From Selaginella moellendorffii (lineage: Eukaryota; Streptophyta; Lycopodiopsida; Selaginellales; Selaginellaceae): a stretch of DNA of 64,000 bases. Below, piece by piece: positions 1 to 11,293 of this stretch (the first letter of the stretch is position 1; every line of letters begins with the position of its first letter). The translations under genes and the position numbers were made by a program. The notes below the pieces were generated by a model. That model worked only from the letters and a program-made list of their open reading frames with translations, was not told where the DNA came from and did not search any database. The stretch covers positions 62,001-126,000 of the forward strand of contig NW_003314442.1 in the NCBI RefSeq assembly GCF_000143415.4, read 5' to 3'.

Positions 1-432
1 TAACATAGGAAATGATCAGCAAAGAAGAATTGCTGAGCTGTGGCATGTGCACTCAATTTAGGGCAAACCAAAATTATGACATGGAAATAAAAAAGCTGGG
101 AAGTTGTTTTTGAGAAATTTCCTGGAGCATGGAACCCCACCCTTATAACAAAATAGTTAAACCACATTGCTGCAGCAAATTATTTTATTGGTGCTTCTAG
201 AAACTTGTGGGATTCATTGGAGAACAGGGAAAGAGTAGCATTCTTGTTTTCTTGTACGATGATGGAGGAAGGTCGTTTGATGCTGCTGCATACCTGTACG
301 AGGTACTGCTTGAGCAGCAAGCAGCAGTAGAAATTTGCGAGTTCTGAAACAAAGGTGCGCATTTCCATCAAAATATGCCCTATATCCAAAACTACAGAGT
401 TTGGTCTAGGTCTCTCTTTCGCTGATTGAGAT
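1..432. other. Upstream region without a recognised gene
   Basis: No open frame here resembles a known protein. The stretch is moderately AT-rich and ends directly at the start codon of the sphingoid-base kinase gene, so it most likely holds that gene's promoter and 5' UTR. No clear TATA box, repeat or RNA gene was seen. Confidence 0.5.
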
Positions 433-2040
433 ATGGCGCTCAGGGCATCAACAGCTTGGGCTGACGCGCCGCGGGGCCTCCAGCTCGACAGCAAGAAGCG
501 GGAATGTGTCTTCGTTGTCAATCCCAAAGGTACATCAAGACCAAGCCTCCCACTCCATGCTAACGGGATAAACTTAGGAGCTAATGGTCGCACTGGCAGG
601 GAATGGAGCAACATTTTCCCCAAGCTCTCGCTTGAGCTCAGCAAACATTACAATGTGAGTAAGTATGTTGATTCTATGTTTGCAAGATCTTGGCACTCGC
701 AGGTCTCTCAGGTGAGGACGTCGGGACCATTCCATGCCACGGAAGCTACAAGAAAGGTTTCTGGAGAGTTTGTTTCAAGACCTCTTTTCTATCGTTGCTT
801 GCAGGCTGTTGAGGACGGAGCTGCTGCTGTGATTGCCGTTGGTGGCGATGGTACACTTCACGAGGTATTCTTTTGTCCGTTCCAACTCTTTCACGACATT
901 CATCCTTTGCGATCAGGTTGTGAATGGCTTCTTTCACGACAATTGCGCCTCCGCGGATGAGAGCAGCCATAAGACAGCTCTCGGGGTAGGCCGGTTGCTT
1001 AAAACTCAATCCTTGCTTGACCTGCAAATGCAAATGAAAATGGATGCCTGCAGCTCATCCCTCTTGGAACAGGCTCGGATTTTGCTCGAACATTCGGCTG
1101 GTAAACTTTTCCCGTTTTGTGATAATTCATTTTCATATATATATTCTCAACCTTGACACTGAACAGGAGCAATGATCCTTACCAAGCCATTCATCGGATC
1201 GCCCGAGGTGTGGATATAGTCTGTTCTTGACATGGTATCACAGCTTTAAAACTTTACTAGGAGACCATCGACGCATTGACACTGGCTACGTTTCTGTTGG
1301 TGGAAACCGGCATCATTTCATCAACGTTGGAGCACTTCATTTGTATGTCTGCTCTTTGCTTTCCCGGCACTTGCTTACCGTGCTTGACAGGAGCGCACAG
1401 GCCGGATACCATGCCACTAAGTATAAGTGGCTGGGAAACTTGTCTTACGTGATAGGGGCATTGCAGGCGTTCATGCATCACAAGAATCGCGACCTTGATA
1501 TCCGGGTAAATAACTTTTTGTGTTTTCTTTTCCTCAAAGTTTTTTTCTTGTTACACAGATCAACGGAGAGGAGTGGAAACGTTTTTCAAGAGTTACATCC
1601 ATTGCAATTGGAAATGGCAAGTACTTTGGCGGCGGCATGAAAATCACGCCAACAGCGGATCCTTACAGTGGAGATCTTGAGGTATGTGTGTGACCCTCGA
1701 CGGGGTCAAAGATGTAACAGTGGAGGAGAGATGATGCGCTCGCAGGTGACCATTTTGCAACACTTTCAGTGGTACCACTTTGTGATACACTTGTTCAAGC
1801 TGTACAAGGGCACTTTTCTCGAACTGAACAATACGTGGCGGTTCGACAAGTAGGTCTATGTCTCACCATCGGCTTGTCGATTGAAGGTGGCTTTGTTTCA
1901 GAGTGAAGAGCATCGAGATTAAGGAGGCCGACAACGAGAGTGGAGATGACGGCGTGTTTGTCCAGGCTGATGGAGAGCATCTTGGTTTTCTTCCCGCCGA
2001 GTTTGGGATCTTGCCAGGCAGCCTCGACTTCCTGTGCTGA
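433..2040 (+). CDS. LCBK2: Sphingoid long-chain base kinase 2-like (DAGK-type lipid kinase)
   Basis: About eleven short exons. Exon 1 (433-529) ends in VVNPKG, exon 2 starts at 578 (ANGRTGREW), and later exons begin near 703, 805, 917, 1054, 1167 and 1261. The order is the diacylglycerol/sphingosine kinase catalytic fold: the NPKGANGRTG nucleotide-binding start, the [11 protein letters not shown] signature (exon 805-864), VVNGFFHDN, then [15 protein letters not shown]. The C-terminal half has [19 protein letters not shown] and [13 protein letters not shown], as in plant LCBK2 (Arabidopsis At2g46090 type). The family phosphorylates sphingoid bases or related lipids; the Arabidopsis protein is annotated as mitochondrial. 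The TGA stop is at 2038-2040. No frame break was seen once canonical GT-AG introns are removed. Substrate is inferred from the family. Confidence 0.88.
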
Positions 2041-2601
2041 AACTCTTTGGCGACGCGACATACCGTTCTTTTCTCTACGCTAACGCGTGGGTGTTATAGT
2101 TGCGACATTTGTTGTTGTCGAAAGGAAAAGAGAAAAGAGCCAGGGGATCGAAATCAATCAAATCAAGCCATGACGAAGACAAAGAAGAGGCAAAGGAGCA
2201 GAGAGAGAGAGAGAGGAAAAAGAAGGTGTCTTGAAGTTTCAAAGGCTTGACCGGGGTCCTTGTCAAAGAGTGTTGTTTTCCTTGTCGTGCTCATAGGTTT
2301 TGTATTTGATATATGGCCATCTTTTGACCAGAGCGATGGGGGTACGGTGCGCCTCAAAGCGTTTGTCTGGGTATCCCGATCCACTTTCCCGGGGGGTTCG
2401 GTCCAGCGCGTGAGCCCCACATTCCAATCTTCCATGCATCGAAGTATCCATCCACCTCGTATGACGTTGGGCTATACCCCCGCACTGAGGCACCCCAGTC
2501 AAAGCTACGAACAAGCGCAGAATCACCCTGCTTGTATATATTAACACGTCTAAACATTCGGAAACCAATCAATCCCCCTTCTCTCTTCTCCTTTCTTCGC
2601 C
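2041..2601. other. Intergenic region and VQ gene promoter
   Basis: This separates the lipid kinase stop from the VQ protein start. It contains purine-rich sequence near 2160-2240 and no recognisable coding region. The only clear signal is the TATA-like box listed separately. Confidence 0.5.
2535..2542 (+). promoter_or_regulatory. TATA-like box of the VQ gene
   Basis: TATATATT lies about 60 bp upstream of the VQ protein ATG at 2602. That allows transcription to start around 2565-2575 with a very short pyrimidine-rich leader (cccttctctcttctcctttc). The role is inferred from position and sequence only. Confidence 0.45.
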
Positions 2602-3063
2602 ATGGATTCCTCCTCCCCTTGCTCCTCTCGCCCCTCCTCGCCAGCCGGAGCGCAGCCACTCAAGGTGGTGCACATCTTCTCCCCGAGGATCTTCCGCACC
2701 GATGCCGAGAACTTCCGCACGCTGGTCCAGTGCCTCACGGGCAACAACCGCATCAACGATCTGTGTGATGACTCCTGGATCCCGGACGGATGCGTGGAGC
2801 TCACCCCTCGCAAGCGGCACTCCTCCACCACCTCCAACTTCAATCACCATCTTCTTCTCTCCCCGGCTCAACCCCACGCTGGCGCCGCCGCTGCTGTGGC
2901 TGCTGCTTCTGCTCAACCATTCGGCCTCGGAAGAAACTCGGGCCGCTTTCACGATATCGACATTGTACCGAGCCTCATCTCAGCCGACACTCTTGATGCG
3001 GATTGGCTACCACCATTTGTTCCAGATCCCAGCATCAACCACCTGTGGACATGTCAGGCTTGA
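2602..3063 (+). CDS. VQ motif-containing protein
   Basis: Intronless, 153 codons. Near residues 33-45 the frame reads RTDAENFRTLVQCLTGNN, which contains FRTLVQCLTG, a full match to the plant VQ signature FxxxVQxxTG. VQ proteins are small nuclear cofactors that bind WRKY transcription factors or MAP kinases in defence and growth. The rest is low-complexity (Ser/Pro-rich N-terminus, an Ala-rich run near residues 93-105), usual for the family. The start at 2602 is the first ATG and precedes MDSSSPCSSRPSS. A second long frame overlaps the same DNA, but only this one carries the motif. The specific WRKY or kinase partner cannot be told from sequence. Confidence 0.85.
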   Translation: MDSSSPCSSRPSSPAGAQPLKVVHIFSPRIFRTDAENFRTLVQCLTGNNRINDLCDDSWIPDGCVELTPRKRHSSTTSNFNHHLLLSPAQPHAGAAAAVAAASAQPFGLGRNSGRFHDIDIVPSLISADTLDADWLPPFVPDPSINHLWTCQA

Positions 3064-3206
3064 GCACAAACAGCCTTGTAAGTTCCCAGTGTAGATAAAA
3101 AGAACCGCAGCATACCAACTGTCTCGGTCGAGCGAGCTGCTGGGTGTGCGCGCGCGCGTGTTGTTGAATTAAAGGAGCAGTCGGTAAATACAAAGTGCCT
3201 TTTGAT

Positions 3207-4489
3207 TCAAAACTCCTGGCCTTCCATATCCGATCTCACAGGATACTCTAGCCCTTTGAACACTGGCATTCTTCTAACATCCTCTTCCGCATACATGGGA
3301 AGGAACCAAAACAATTTCTTTGTGCCAAAAACCTGCCAACGGAGGTGAAGCTCTTGCAATCCAAAACAAATGCAAACCTGCCTACCTGCTCGAAATTCTT
3401 TCTACGCCCAAGGTCATAGCGCCATCTTGCAGTTGCTTTCTTCTCGTAAGCCTGCGGCAACAGCATTGAGCAGGAAACACTTGGAAAGGAAGTTATGCTT
3501 TAACCTCAATGGTGGTGGTGTTTCCAGCGACTAAAGATATGTGCATGATGAGAAAACCCAGTACGCTGAGTGCAAAGGCCAGATCTAGGACTGAAGCCAA
3601 GAGGAAAAGGGCGAGTTTCAGAATGAGAAAGAAACCGCAACGACTGACCAAATGCGAGAAAGGTGGTCGCAAGTGTCCCGGGAAGAGCAGGCTCGTCATC
3701 AGCATCTGTGAAGAATGCAATGAAGTGTGGTAGTAGCGAGAGCGACACCAGTGATGTCTCAAGAAATGTATAGAACTGCACAATATCCAGACGTCAACAT
3801 GCAGAGGAGGATGATTGGCACCCGTCGTACCAGGAAAAGTAGAAACGCCTTGTAGTTGCGAGCACCAACACAATTGACAACCCAGACACAGTGGTGGTCC
3901 ATCTTGAGGACGCATCGTCCACCTGCATGGCACTGGCAAGTTAGCGAAAGAGTTTGAGGCGCATGGGCATGACTTACACACGGAGCAGTGGTGGCAGCGC
4001 GGAGGCTTGAACTGGCAGCACTTCCGGCAGAAGCGCATCCTGGAGCTGTCGAGGCTGGTGCTCATCTGGGTGGTGGGCGCGGTCAGGACTGCGGCCGAGT
4101 TGGCGGGCAGCGATGACAGGAGCGTGTTCTGTGCTTCCATATCCTCATTCGCGGAGGCGGGCTTCCAGTCCGAGGGGACGCTCCCTGGATCCGTGAACAC
4201 CACTGCAAAATAGCACCAGAGGACCATTGCCAGCTGATGCATCGAAGAAAGCTCTGAGCTATGGAATGCACACTCAATGCAAAGAAAGTATTCTTGTTAC
4301 CAAGAGGTGGAAGGCGACAATGACGAGCGCGGCAACCGGGGCGTGATATCCAGCCTTGAACAGATCGGGGCCGTAATTGGCGACGACGATGGCGTAGTAG
4401 GAGACGGAGACAACGGCCAGAACCACCAGGATCATGACGGATCCCACGACCCGGAGACCGGTGCAAAGCTTGAACGCGTTCCATGCCAT
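3207..4489 (-). CDS. DHHC-type protein S-acyltransferase
   Basis: Multi-exon gene on the minus strand. The start chosen gives [19 protein letters not shown]; an in-frame ATG lies 72 bp upstream at 4561. In order come two N-terminal membrane segments, [11 protein letters not shown], a Cys-rich domain ([20 protein letters not shown]), then [18 protein letters not shown] with the catalytic DHHC. Two more membrane segments follow ([19 protein letters not shown] and [17 protein letters not shown]), then the TTxE-like motif NTTTIE. The last exons encode [22 protein letters not shown], and the gene ends in SDMEGQEF with the stop at 3207-3209. This layout matches Arabidopsis PAT13/PAT14. Such enzymes palmitoylate Cys residues of membrane proteins, usually at the Golgi. 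Its 3' end converges on the VQ gene, 143 bp away. Confidence 0.87.
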
Positions 4490-4849
4490 CAACTTCCTGT
4501 GACCAACCTTTGCCCACCAGCTGCGGCCGCTGCCACTGCCGCTACAGGCCAGATTGCGCAACGCGAGGGCCGCGCCCTACCTCCTCTGCAAATTACCCTA
4601 GAACTCTCTCATCACCGCCGCATTCAGCGCCCGGATTTGGCACACATTGCTGATTGCTGTGAGAGTGACCGACAATGCTGGAAAGATTCGCCCCTGTGCT
4701 CGCTCCTCCTGTTCACGCTTCCATTCCCAGCCGCCAAGGAATATACCCCCCTTCCCTTTGCATTTTCCTTCCCTTTTTGCGCTTTAGGTCTTCTCCTTGC
4801 TTCTAGACCTAGGGAGAGTTGAGAGAAGCGAGCGGCGCCGACGACGACG
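4490..4849. promoter_or_regulatory. Divergent intergenic region between PAT and IF1-like genes
   Basis: About 360 bp between two divergent starts (or 288 bp if the upstream PAT ATG is used). It is pyrimidine-rich toward the right end (ccttccctttttgcg around 4750-4800). I saw no clear TATA box and no other gene. It probably holds both promoters and 5' UTRs. Confidence 0.45.
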
Positions 4850-5336
4850 ATGATGATGATGAGGCGAGCTGCGCAGCGCTTGACGGGAGGGGGCGTCTTG
4901 ATCCGCCGGACCTATGCCGACACGCGAGGCGTGCTTAGCGAGGAGGAGAAGGCGGCGGAAAACATGTATATAAAGGTTTGCTTGCTTTGTTTCTGGCCAA
5001 AAAGTCCTCATGTCGCTTTGATCATGTATGATCAGAGAATGGAGAGGGAAAAGCTCGAAAAAGCCCGCATGAAGGTGAGTGCTGCTGCGTGCTGCTGCAT
5101 TGACATTCAATCAATCCTCACTCCTCACTGGTGGGCAGGCAAGCGAGGAGGAGGCCTCGTCTGCGGCATCCTCGGCATCCACAGAAGAACGAGTGCCAAA
5201 GGCAGACCCGGACCTGCCCACCAAGAGCATAGCGATGGGAGCTGGCCTTGTTGCTGTGGCTTGTGCAGTTTACTTCATGTTTTCGTCGCCCCCTAGTGGC
5301 AAGAAGACTGCGGAATCCAAGGTCGAAGAGTCTTAG
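4850..5336 (+). CDS. IF1-like mitochondrial protein with C-terminal membrane segment
   Basis: Three exons: 4850-4975, 5036 to about 5072, and about 5139-5336. The N-terminus (MMMMRRAAQRLTGGGVLIRR, then Thr-Tyr-Ala) is Arg-rich, lacks acids and looks like a mitochondrial targeting peptide. It is followed by RGVLSEEEKAAENMYIK and RMEREKLEKARMK, the conserved block of plant F1-ATPase-inhibitor-like (IATP) proteins such as Arabidopsis At2g27730. A Ser/Ala/Glu-rich linker leads to a hydrophobic helix (SIAMGAGLVAVACAVYFMF) and a charged tail. Classical soluble IF1 lacks this helix, so a role in a membrane complex is possible. ATPase inhibition is only a family label. The stop is TAG at 5334-5336. 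Confidence 0.75.
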
Positions 5337-5462
5337 TAAGTCCGCACCGGACGGAAAGCGAGACAATCACGAAAGACGCCCTGGCTTGGCTTTTTCATCT
5401 TTCACTGTTAAATAACAAAGTAAGGGCCCTCTAGGGCTTAGTGGCATTTGGTCTTTTTGGCG

Positions 5463-8400
5463 ATGGAGGAGGACGAGGAGCTGTTGCAGCGGCTGGGCGT
5501 GACGGCTGCACGAGCTGAGGACGTCGAGCGCCATGTCATTGCTGCGCAGCACCACCAGGTGTGATCCTTCTTCCGCTACCTACGGCCTTTCGAGACTGTT
5601 TGCTTTGCTAGGTTGATGGCGGCGGCGGGGGCGAGCACCCGGAGGCTATTGCCAAGCAATTGACTGTCTTGCAGAAGGAGATTGACGCTGTGGAGAATGG
5701 TCTGGAGCGTTATGAAGAGGACGGTGGTGAGCTCCACACCACTCTCGCGCACGACCGTCTCCACTCTCTCAACTCCAAGAAGAAAAAGCTGCGAGCCCGA
5801 TTGAAGTCTCTGGATGGAGCGTCACCTTCCACACAAGAACAACGCTCTTGCCTCCTGGAAGACAACGACCTCGACGCAGCTCTGGACGCAGCCTCTGGGC
5901 TTGTTGAGACTGTGGGTAACTAAGCTCAAGTTTTTCTTTCCATCACCGACGGGGGACGCTTGCCTTTCCAGGAGCGCGACAGGCTCATCCGCACCGGGGC
6001 ACTGACGCCGTTTGACAGGATCAAAGGCTTCGAGCGCCGAGTACAGACGCTAAGTGATCGACAGTCGCTGGAGCGGGACCGATTGGCCGAGACCAGCCTC
6101 TCTAATGCCGTCGCGTCGCTGGCCGCAATATCTCGCTCTCGAGCAACAACCAAGCTGCTCGATCCGGCCCAGCTCCCAACGCTCGAGGCGCCGACGCGTG
6201 AGTTTCGAAGGCCTCCAAAGTCACTTGACGTTGGGAGGAGGAAGAAGCGCAAGCGGCCGCTGCCTGAGTCCAAGTGGAGGCGGAAAAAGCCTCACAAGCT
6301 ACCAGAGCAGGCAGCAGATGACAACGACGGTATGCCATCGTTATCTCATCTTATTAACTCGTTCGTGGCTTACTTAGATGGCGACGACAACGACGTTAAT
6401 GATGAGGAATGCGACGACGACGTGATCCTGGAAGGAGGGCTCAGGATTCCGTTAGATATCTACGACAGGCTCTTCGATTATCAGAAAACTGGAGTCAAGT
6501 GGCTGTGGGAACTGCACTCTCTAAAAACAGGGGGGATCATAGGTGATGAGATGGGACTAGGCAAAACGGTACAGGTCATTGCATTTCTGGCTGCCTTACA
6601 CCACAGTCGGATGTACTCGCCCAGCATTGTCGTCTGTCCCGTGACACTAACTTTCCAGTGGAAGCGGGAGGTTGAAAAGTGGTATCCCAAGTTCGACGTG
6701 CAAGTTGTGCACGAGTCGGCTGCTCCGAAAGGGAAGAAGAAGGAGGCGGAGGATTCCGATGCAAGCGGAGATGACAGTGGCGACGCGAGGCGTGATGCAA
6801 GACTAGCTCGTTGGGACGGGGTTGTAGAAAAAACTGTCCGGTCGCCTTCTGGTCTCATTGTGACGACTTATGAGCAGCTCCGGTTGCTGAAAGATACACT
6901 GCTGGACATAGACTGGGGATATGCGGTACTGGACGAAGGGCACAGGATAAGGAATCCAGACGCTGAAACAACTCTCATCTGCAAGCAGCTACAGACTGTT
7001 CACCGCATTATCATGACCGGTGCTCCTATACAAAACAAGCTTACAGAGCTGTGGTCTCTCTTCGACTTCGTTTTCCCTGGAAAGCTGGGAGTCCTTCCAG
7101 TGTTCCAGGCCCAGTTTGCTCTACCTATATCCATCGGTGGCTATGCAAATGCGACATCGTTGCAGGTCTCCACTGCCTACAAGTGTGCCGTCACCCTTCG
7201 GGATCTGATCATGCCTTACATTCTCCGCCGCATGAAGTCCGATGTTGAAGCCAAGCTCACCAAGAAGACGGAGCACGTTCTTTTCTGTAGCCTGACTGAG
7301 ACGCAGCGCGCCTGCTACCGTGCCTTCTTAGCAAGCTCAGACGTGGAACGCATTTTCGAGGGGAGCAAGAACGCACTCTACGGCATTGACATACTGCGGA
7401 AGATCTGCAACCATCCTGATCTTCTGGAGAGGGAGGCCAGCGAGAAGCATGCCGACTACGGCCTACCAGATCGAAGTGGGAAGCTGATGGTGGTCAGTCA
7501 GGTCCTCAACTCGTGGAAGGATCAGGGGCACAGAGTACTTGTTTTCTGCCAGACGCAACAGATGCTGGATATCGTTGAGATCTTTGTAGAGTCACAGGGG
7601 TATACATACAGGAGAATGGATGGCTCCACATCTGTGAAGCAGCGGCCGGCTCTAATCGACGAATTCAACGAGTCTTCACATGTTTTCGTCTTCCTATTAA
7701 CTACCAAAGTCGGGGGCCTGGGAACCAATCTTACTGGTGCGAACAGAGTTATTATTTTCGATCCGGACTGGAACCCTTCGACTGACATGCAGGTATGGCT
7801 AGTCCTTTCAATAACTTGCTCCGACTTTCTCTTCAATAGGCTAGAGAAAGGGCTTGGAGAATCGGGCAGACAAAGGACGTTATTGTTTACCGTCTAATTA
7901 CCAGGGGAACGATTGAAGAGAAGGTGTACCATCGCCAAATATACAAGCAGTTTTTGACGAACAAAATCCTCCGGGATCCCCAACAACGGCGTGTATTCAA
8001 GTCCAAAGACATGCGAGATTTGTTCGTGCTGCACGAAGATGCGGAGGGAGACAAAACGGAGACATCGAACTTGTTTCCAGAGTTAAAGCTTCCCGCTGCG
8101 GCTGAAAGCGACGCCAAAGAAGCGGCACATGGTGGCGAGGAAGGTGACCAAATCACAAGAGACGAGCAAGATGGTGCGGATGAGTCCAGGCTTCTGCAGA
8201 GCTTGATGCAGGCCAACGGAATACACGTAAGTTCATTTTCCAAGTCTCCAGGTTTAACGTGTGTGTGCTTTAGTCTGCGATGGACCACGATGCAATCCTG
8301 GCTGTCAACGATCCCGAACGGGTGAAGGTGGACTTTGAAGCGAGCAGGGTGGCCGAACGAGCTGCCGAAGCTCTCCAGCAGTCTCGGCTAATACGAATGC

Positions 8401-8810
8401 GAGACGACGTGGCTGTTCCCACGTGGACAGGGAACTCAGGCGCTGCTGGGGCTCCAGGTGGTGGACGGAGGAGGTTTGGAGCTGCCGTGAATTCTCGCTT
8501 GATGTCTCCTGCGCCACCCCCGGGGACGCCAGGTGCATCTAGCAGCAGGGCCCTCAGCTCGGTCGAGCTCCTGGCTCAGATGAGGCAACGCCAAGCAGGT
8601 GCGGTCGAAAGCAAACGAGAGGCACTACGTAGCGAGCTTGAGAGGTTTCTGAGGAGCCACGGCGGGAGTGCACTGTCGACGACAGTCGTTCAGCACTTCA
8701 AGCTGAAGCTGTCACAAGCGGAGCTACCGCTTTTCAGGCAGCTGCTGAATGAGATAGCGGCCTTGAACAAGGATGGTGGGGAGTCCAGGTGGATTCTGAA
8801 ACACGACTAG
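5463..8810 (+). CDS. CHR8: CSB/ERCC6-type SNF2 ATPase (CHR8-like), transcription-coupled repair
   Basis: The start [22 protein letters not shown] matches the conserved N-terminus of plant CHR8/CSB. A coiled-coil region and [20 protein letters not shown] follow. A long exon from 5972 carries the SNF2 motor: [10 protein letters not shown] (Walker A), [28 protein letters not shown] (Walker B), [10 protein letters not shown] and LRRMKSDVE. The second lobe has [30 protein letters not shown] and, after an intron near 7793-7839, [12 protein letters not shown] (motif VI). The last exon, after an intron at about 8229-8276, encodes a basic region and the C-terminal fold ending in [14 protein letters not shown]/Rad26 proteins recognise stalled RNA polymerase II and start transcription-coupled repair. 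The stop at 8808-8810 lies 37 bp from the convergent stop of the next gene. Confidence 0.92.
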
Positions 8811-8847
8811 ATATCATGGACGGGACATTTTTTCCACATTCTTTCTC

Positions 8848-10343
8848 TCAGTAGCCGTAAGGATGCAGGAGAGGATCTCTGTTGATATCTTTGTACAAAA
8901 AGTATCGGGACCTCGTCCGTCCGAGCGCTCCATACCTGTTTTGTTTAACAGCCAGACTTGGATATAAACACGGTGCATAGGCAAAGTTTTACCATTGTGG
9001 GACAAATGGAGCCATCCAGATGGCATCGCCTGCTTGCACGGGATACCTGCAGTATAGACAGATGGAGAGAATGGAGATGATGCAGGAACTGTTTTACCAC
9101 TGATTGCTGAGCCGGTAGATCCCCCGACCTTCGAGCAGGAACAAGCCGTGTTGAAAATAGTGAACCTCCTGGGTGTCATCGCCACGGTAAGCGTAGCAAC
9201 ATAGGGAATCCAAAACTTGCCTTGACGTTCAAGTACTCTCCAGGCTGGAAATCCATAATCTGTGACCAGCAGGTCAACGTTCTTGCGTTGTTAGACGCGA
9301 CATGAAAGTTTGACACTTACATGGACGTTGAAGTCGTAGATTGCGTCCGAGGGTAGCAACTTTCGCAGATCAAAAACCTGGAAACTCAGAAAAGTTACAG
9401 TGTGTTAAGCTTGCAAGGTGTAGCTGCTTACCTCCCCGGGAGTTTCAAGAAGAGGACGATCATCGACATTTCCAACGAGGAATTGGGGACGCTGGTTGTC
9501 GAGGGCTTGTGATGCAAAATACCTGCAAACCACGACGACATGTTGTTCGGTCATTCAAGGAAGAAGGGAGACCCGCCTGCGTTCCAAGACGAGAAAGGTT
9601 ACAGGCGCAGTTGAGTAGAGGGTGTGGTTAAAATGTGGTGGGAGATACGCATACGAGTTCACCTGCGCACAAATCACCATACACAGTGGAAATGAAGTAC
9701 TACTAGCGACGGGAAAATACCGAGAGCTCGTTCTCGTCATCCATCACATTGTGCGTGGTCAAGAGAACGCTGCCCGCGAGGACAAAGACAAGCCTGCGGT
9801 TTGATGTTTAGACGTCTCTCCCTAAATGTTACTCTTGCGTACCTCTCAACACCCGGTAAGGGAGGGGCCGAAGATGAGGAAGCTGAGGCCGAGACACACG
9901 TTATCAGCTGTGAGGCATGAACATGATTCATGAATTTACCTTCCATGCGTGCAATGTACATGGTGAAATGCGAGCCAATCGCTGGCGTGACCAGGTAAGC
10001 TGCTTGAGCATTGGTCCTAGAAACGTGATGGAAACAGTGATGAGATGGGAGAGAGAGGAGAGAGGAGGCAATTGCAGACCATCCGGGAAGAGCACTGAAA
10101 ACTTGGCTCTCGGGTGTGATAAGCGCATGGTCCCGTTGGTACACGCTCCGGGTGAATCCTGGCAAGTCCGCTGGGAGGGAAGGGCCTCGTCTCAAAGCCA
10201 TATAATAAAACACACTAAAAACCTGGAGACTGGAAGGAGCTGATGTCGTCTCGAATGTGGGCTTGACACGTCCCTGCACTGCCAAATACTAGTCGTAGCT
10301 GCACAAGCAGCAGCGGCACCAGCAGCGGCGGAACAAGAGACAT
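8848..10343 (-). CDS. UGLYAH: (S)-ureidoglycine aminohydrolase
   Basis: Minus strand, about nine exons. The N-terminus (MSLVPPLLVPLLLVQLRLVF, then GSAGTCQA) is a hydrophobic signal peptide, as expected for this ER enzyme. Exons then give DLPGFTRSVYQRDHALITPE, SHFTMYIARME, GVERLVFVLAGSVLLTT, SYAYLPPHFNHTL, LLETPGE, FDLRKLLPSDAIYDFNVH, IMDFQPGEYLNVK, EVHYFQHGLFLLEGRGIYRL, YPVQAGDAIWMAPFVPQW and TRSRYFLYKDINRDPL. This is the bicupin fold, and the EVHYxQHG and FxPQW blocks hold metal ligands of the plant enzyme. It releases ammonia from ureidoglycine in purine (allantoin) breakdown. The first intron (about 37 nt) is my weakest splice call. The start lies 54 bp from the divergent HGPRT start. Confidence 0.86.
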
Positions 10344-10397
10344 ATCTTTCCTTGTTCTTGGTTACCAGATATTTTGGCAGCGCAGCAAACCTAAACA
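10344..10397. promoter_or_regulatory. 54-bp shared region between divergent UGLYAH and HGPRT starts
   Basis: Only 54 bp separate the two start codons, so the core promoters must overlap or lie inside the neighbouring first exons. The sequence is AT-leaning, with ATCTTTCC and AGATATTTTGG blocks and no clear TATA box. Shared control is inferred from geometry. Confidence 0.5.
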
Positions 10398-11123
10398 ATG
10401 GAGTCGGACATTGAGCAAGTCCTGTGGACGGCGGCGGACATCGAGCAGCGGGTCAAGGAGCTGGCGGCCGCAATCTCCCGCGACCTGGCCAGCCACACCC
10501 CTCTGCTTCTTCTCGGGGTAGGGAAGCAGCCAACTTTGTAGAGAATGACTGTCGTCGTGTGCAGGTGGCCACCGGAGCTTTCATGCTTGTGGCCGACCTG
10601 GCTCGCCATCTCAAGCTGCCCGTCCTCGTCGACTTCATCCGGGTGCAGTCTTACGGCAACAACACGCAGTCGAGCGGCGTGGCCACCGTCTCGTCGTGCG
10701 ACGCCAAGATCAACGTTAAAGGCAAGCACATCCTCCTGGTAAGCCGGCTCTTGCATAGCTAAAGCTATAACCATTCTCATACGCAAAGGTGGAGGACATC
10801 ATCGACACGGGGGTCACCTTGTCAGCGCTGGTGGACCATCTGCTGGAGCGGGGAGCTGCCTCCATCTCTGTGTGTGCGCTGCTGGACAAGGTATGCCGGC
10901 GGAGGGTCGGCCTCACTCTCCCCAGCAACGGCAGGCTTTATGCTGGCTTCCAGGTGTGTTTTGCGACCAAAATCCAGTCTAAATAAACTGTGTAAAACCG
11001 CTGTGCCAGTGCCCGGACAGGTTCGTGGTGGGCTACGGCATGGATTTCGCGGAGCACTACCGAAACCTCCCATACGTGGGAGTACTCAAACCTCAAGTCT
11101 ACCAGAGTTGCAAGTCCGATTGA
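10398..11123 (+). CDS. HGPT: Hypoxanthine-guanine phosphoribosyltransferase
   Basis: Four exons: 10398-10517, 10565-10738, 10789 to about 10953, and about 11010-11123. The N-terminus is [20 protein letters not shown]. Key blocks are [38 protein letters not shown], the PRPP-binding signature [21 protein letters not shown] and [20 protein letters not shown], the last contacting the purine. This is a full-length type I HGPRT (Arabidopsis At1g71750 class), which salvages hypoxanthine and guanine to IMP and GMP using PRPP. All introns are GT-AG and under 60 bp. The neighbour across 54 bp works at the opposite end of purine use, in ureide breakdown. The stop TGA is at 11121-11123. Confidence 0.93.
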
Positions 11124-11293
11124 CTGTGCATTGTGGTGAATCGCAATATTGAATCAGATTATCATAGGTAATTATGCACAAACGAACTGCCTCCGCCACT
11201 CTGCGTCTCGTCTGGATGGATCCCAGCAAATAAACATAAATACACCACCACCTCCCTGTTATTCCTATACTCCATGTCCCCTGCGGCACGGCC

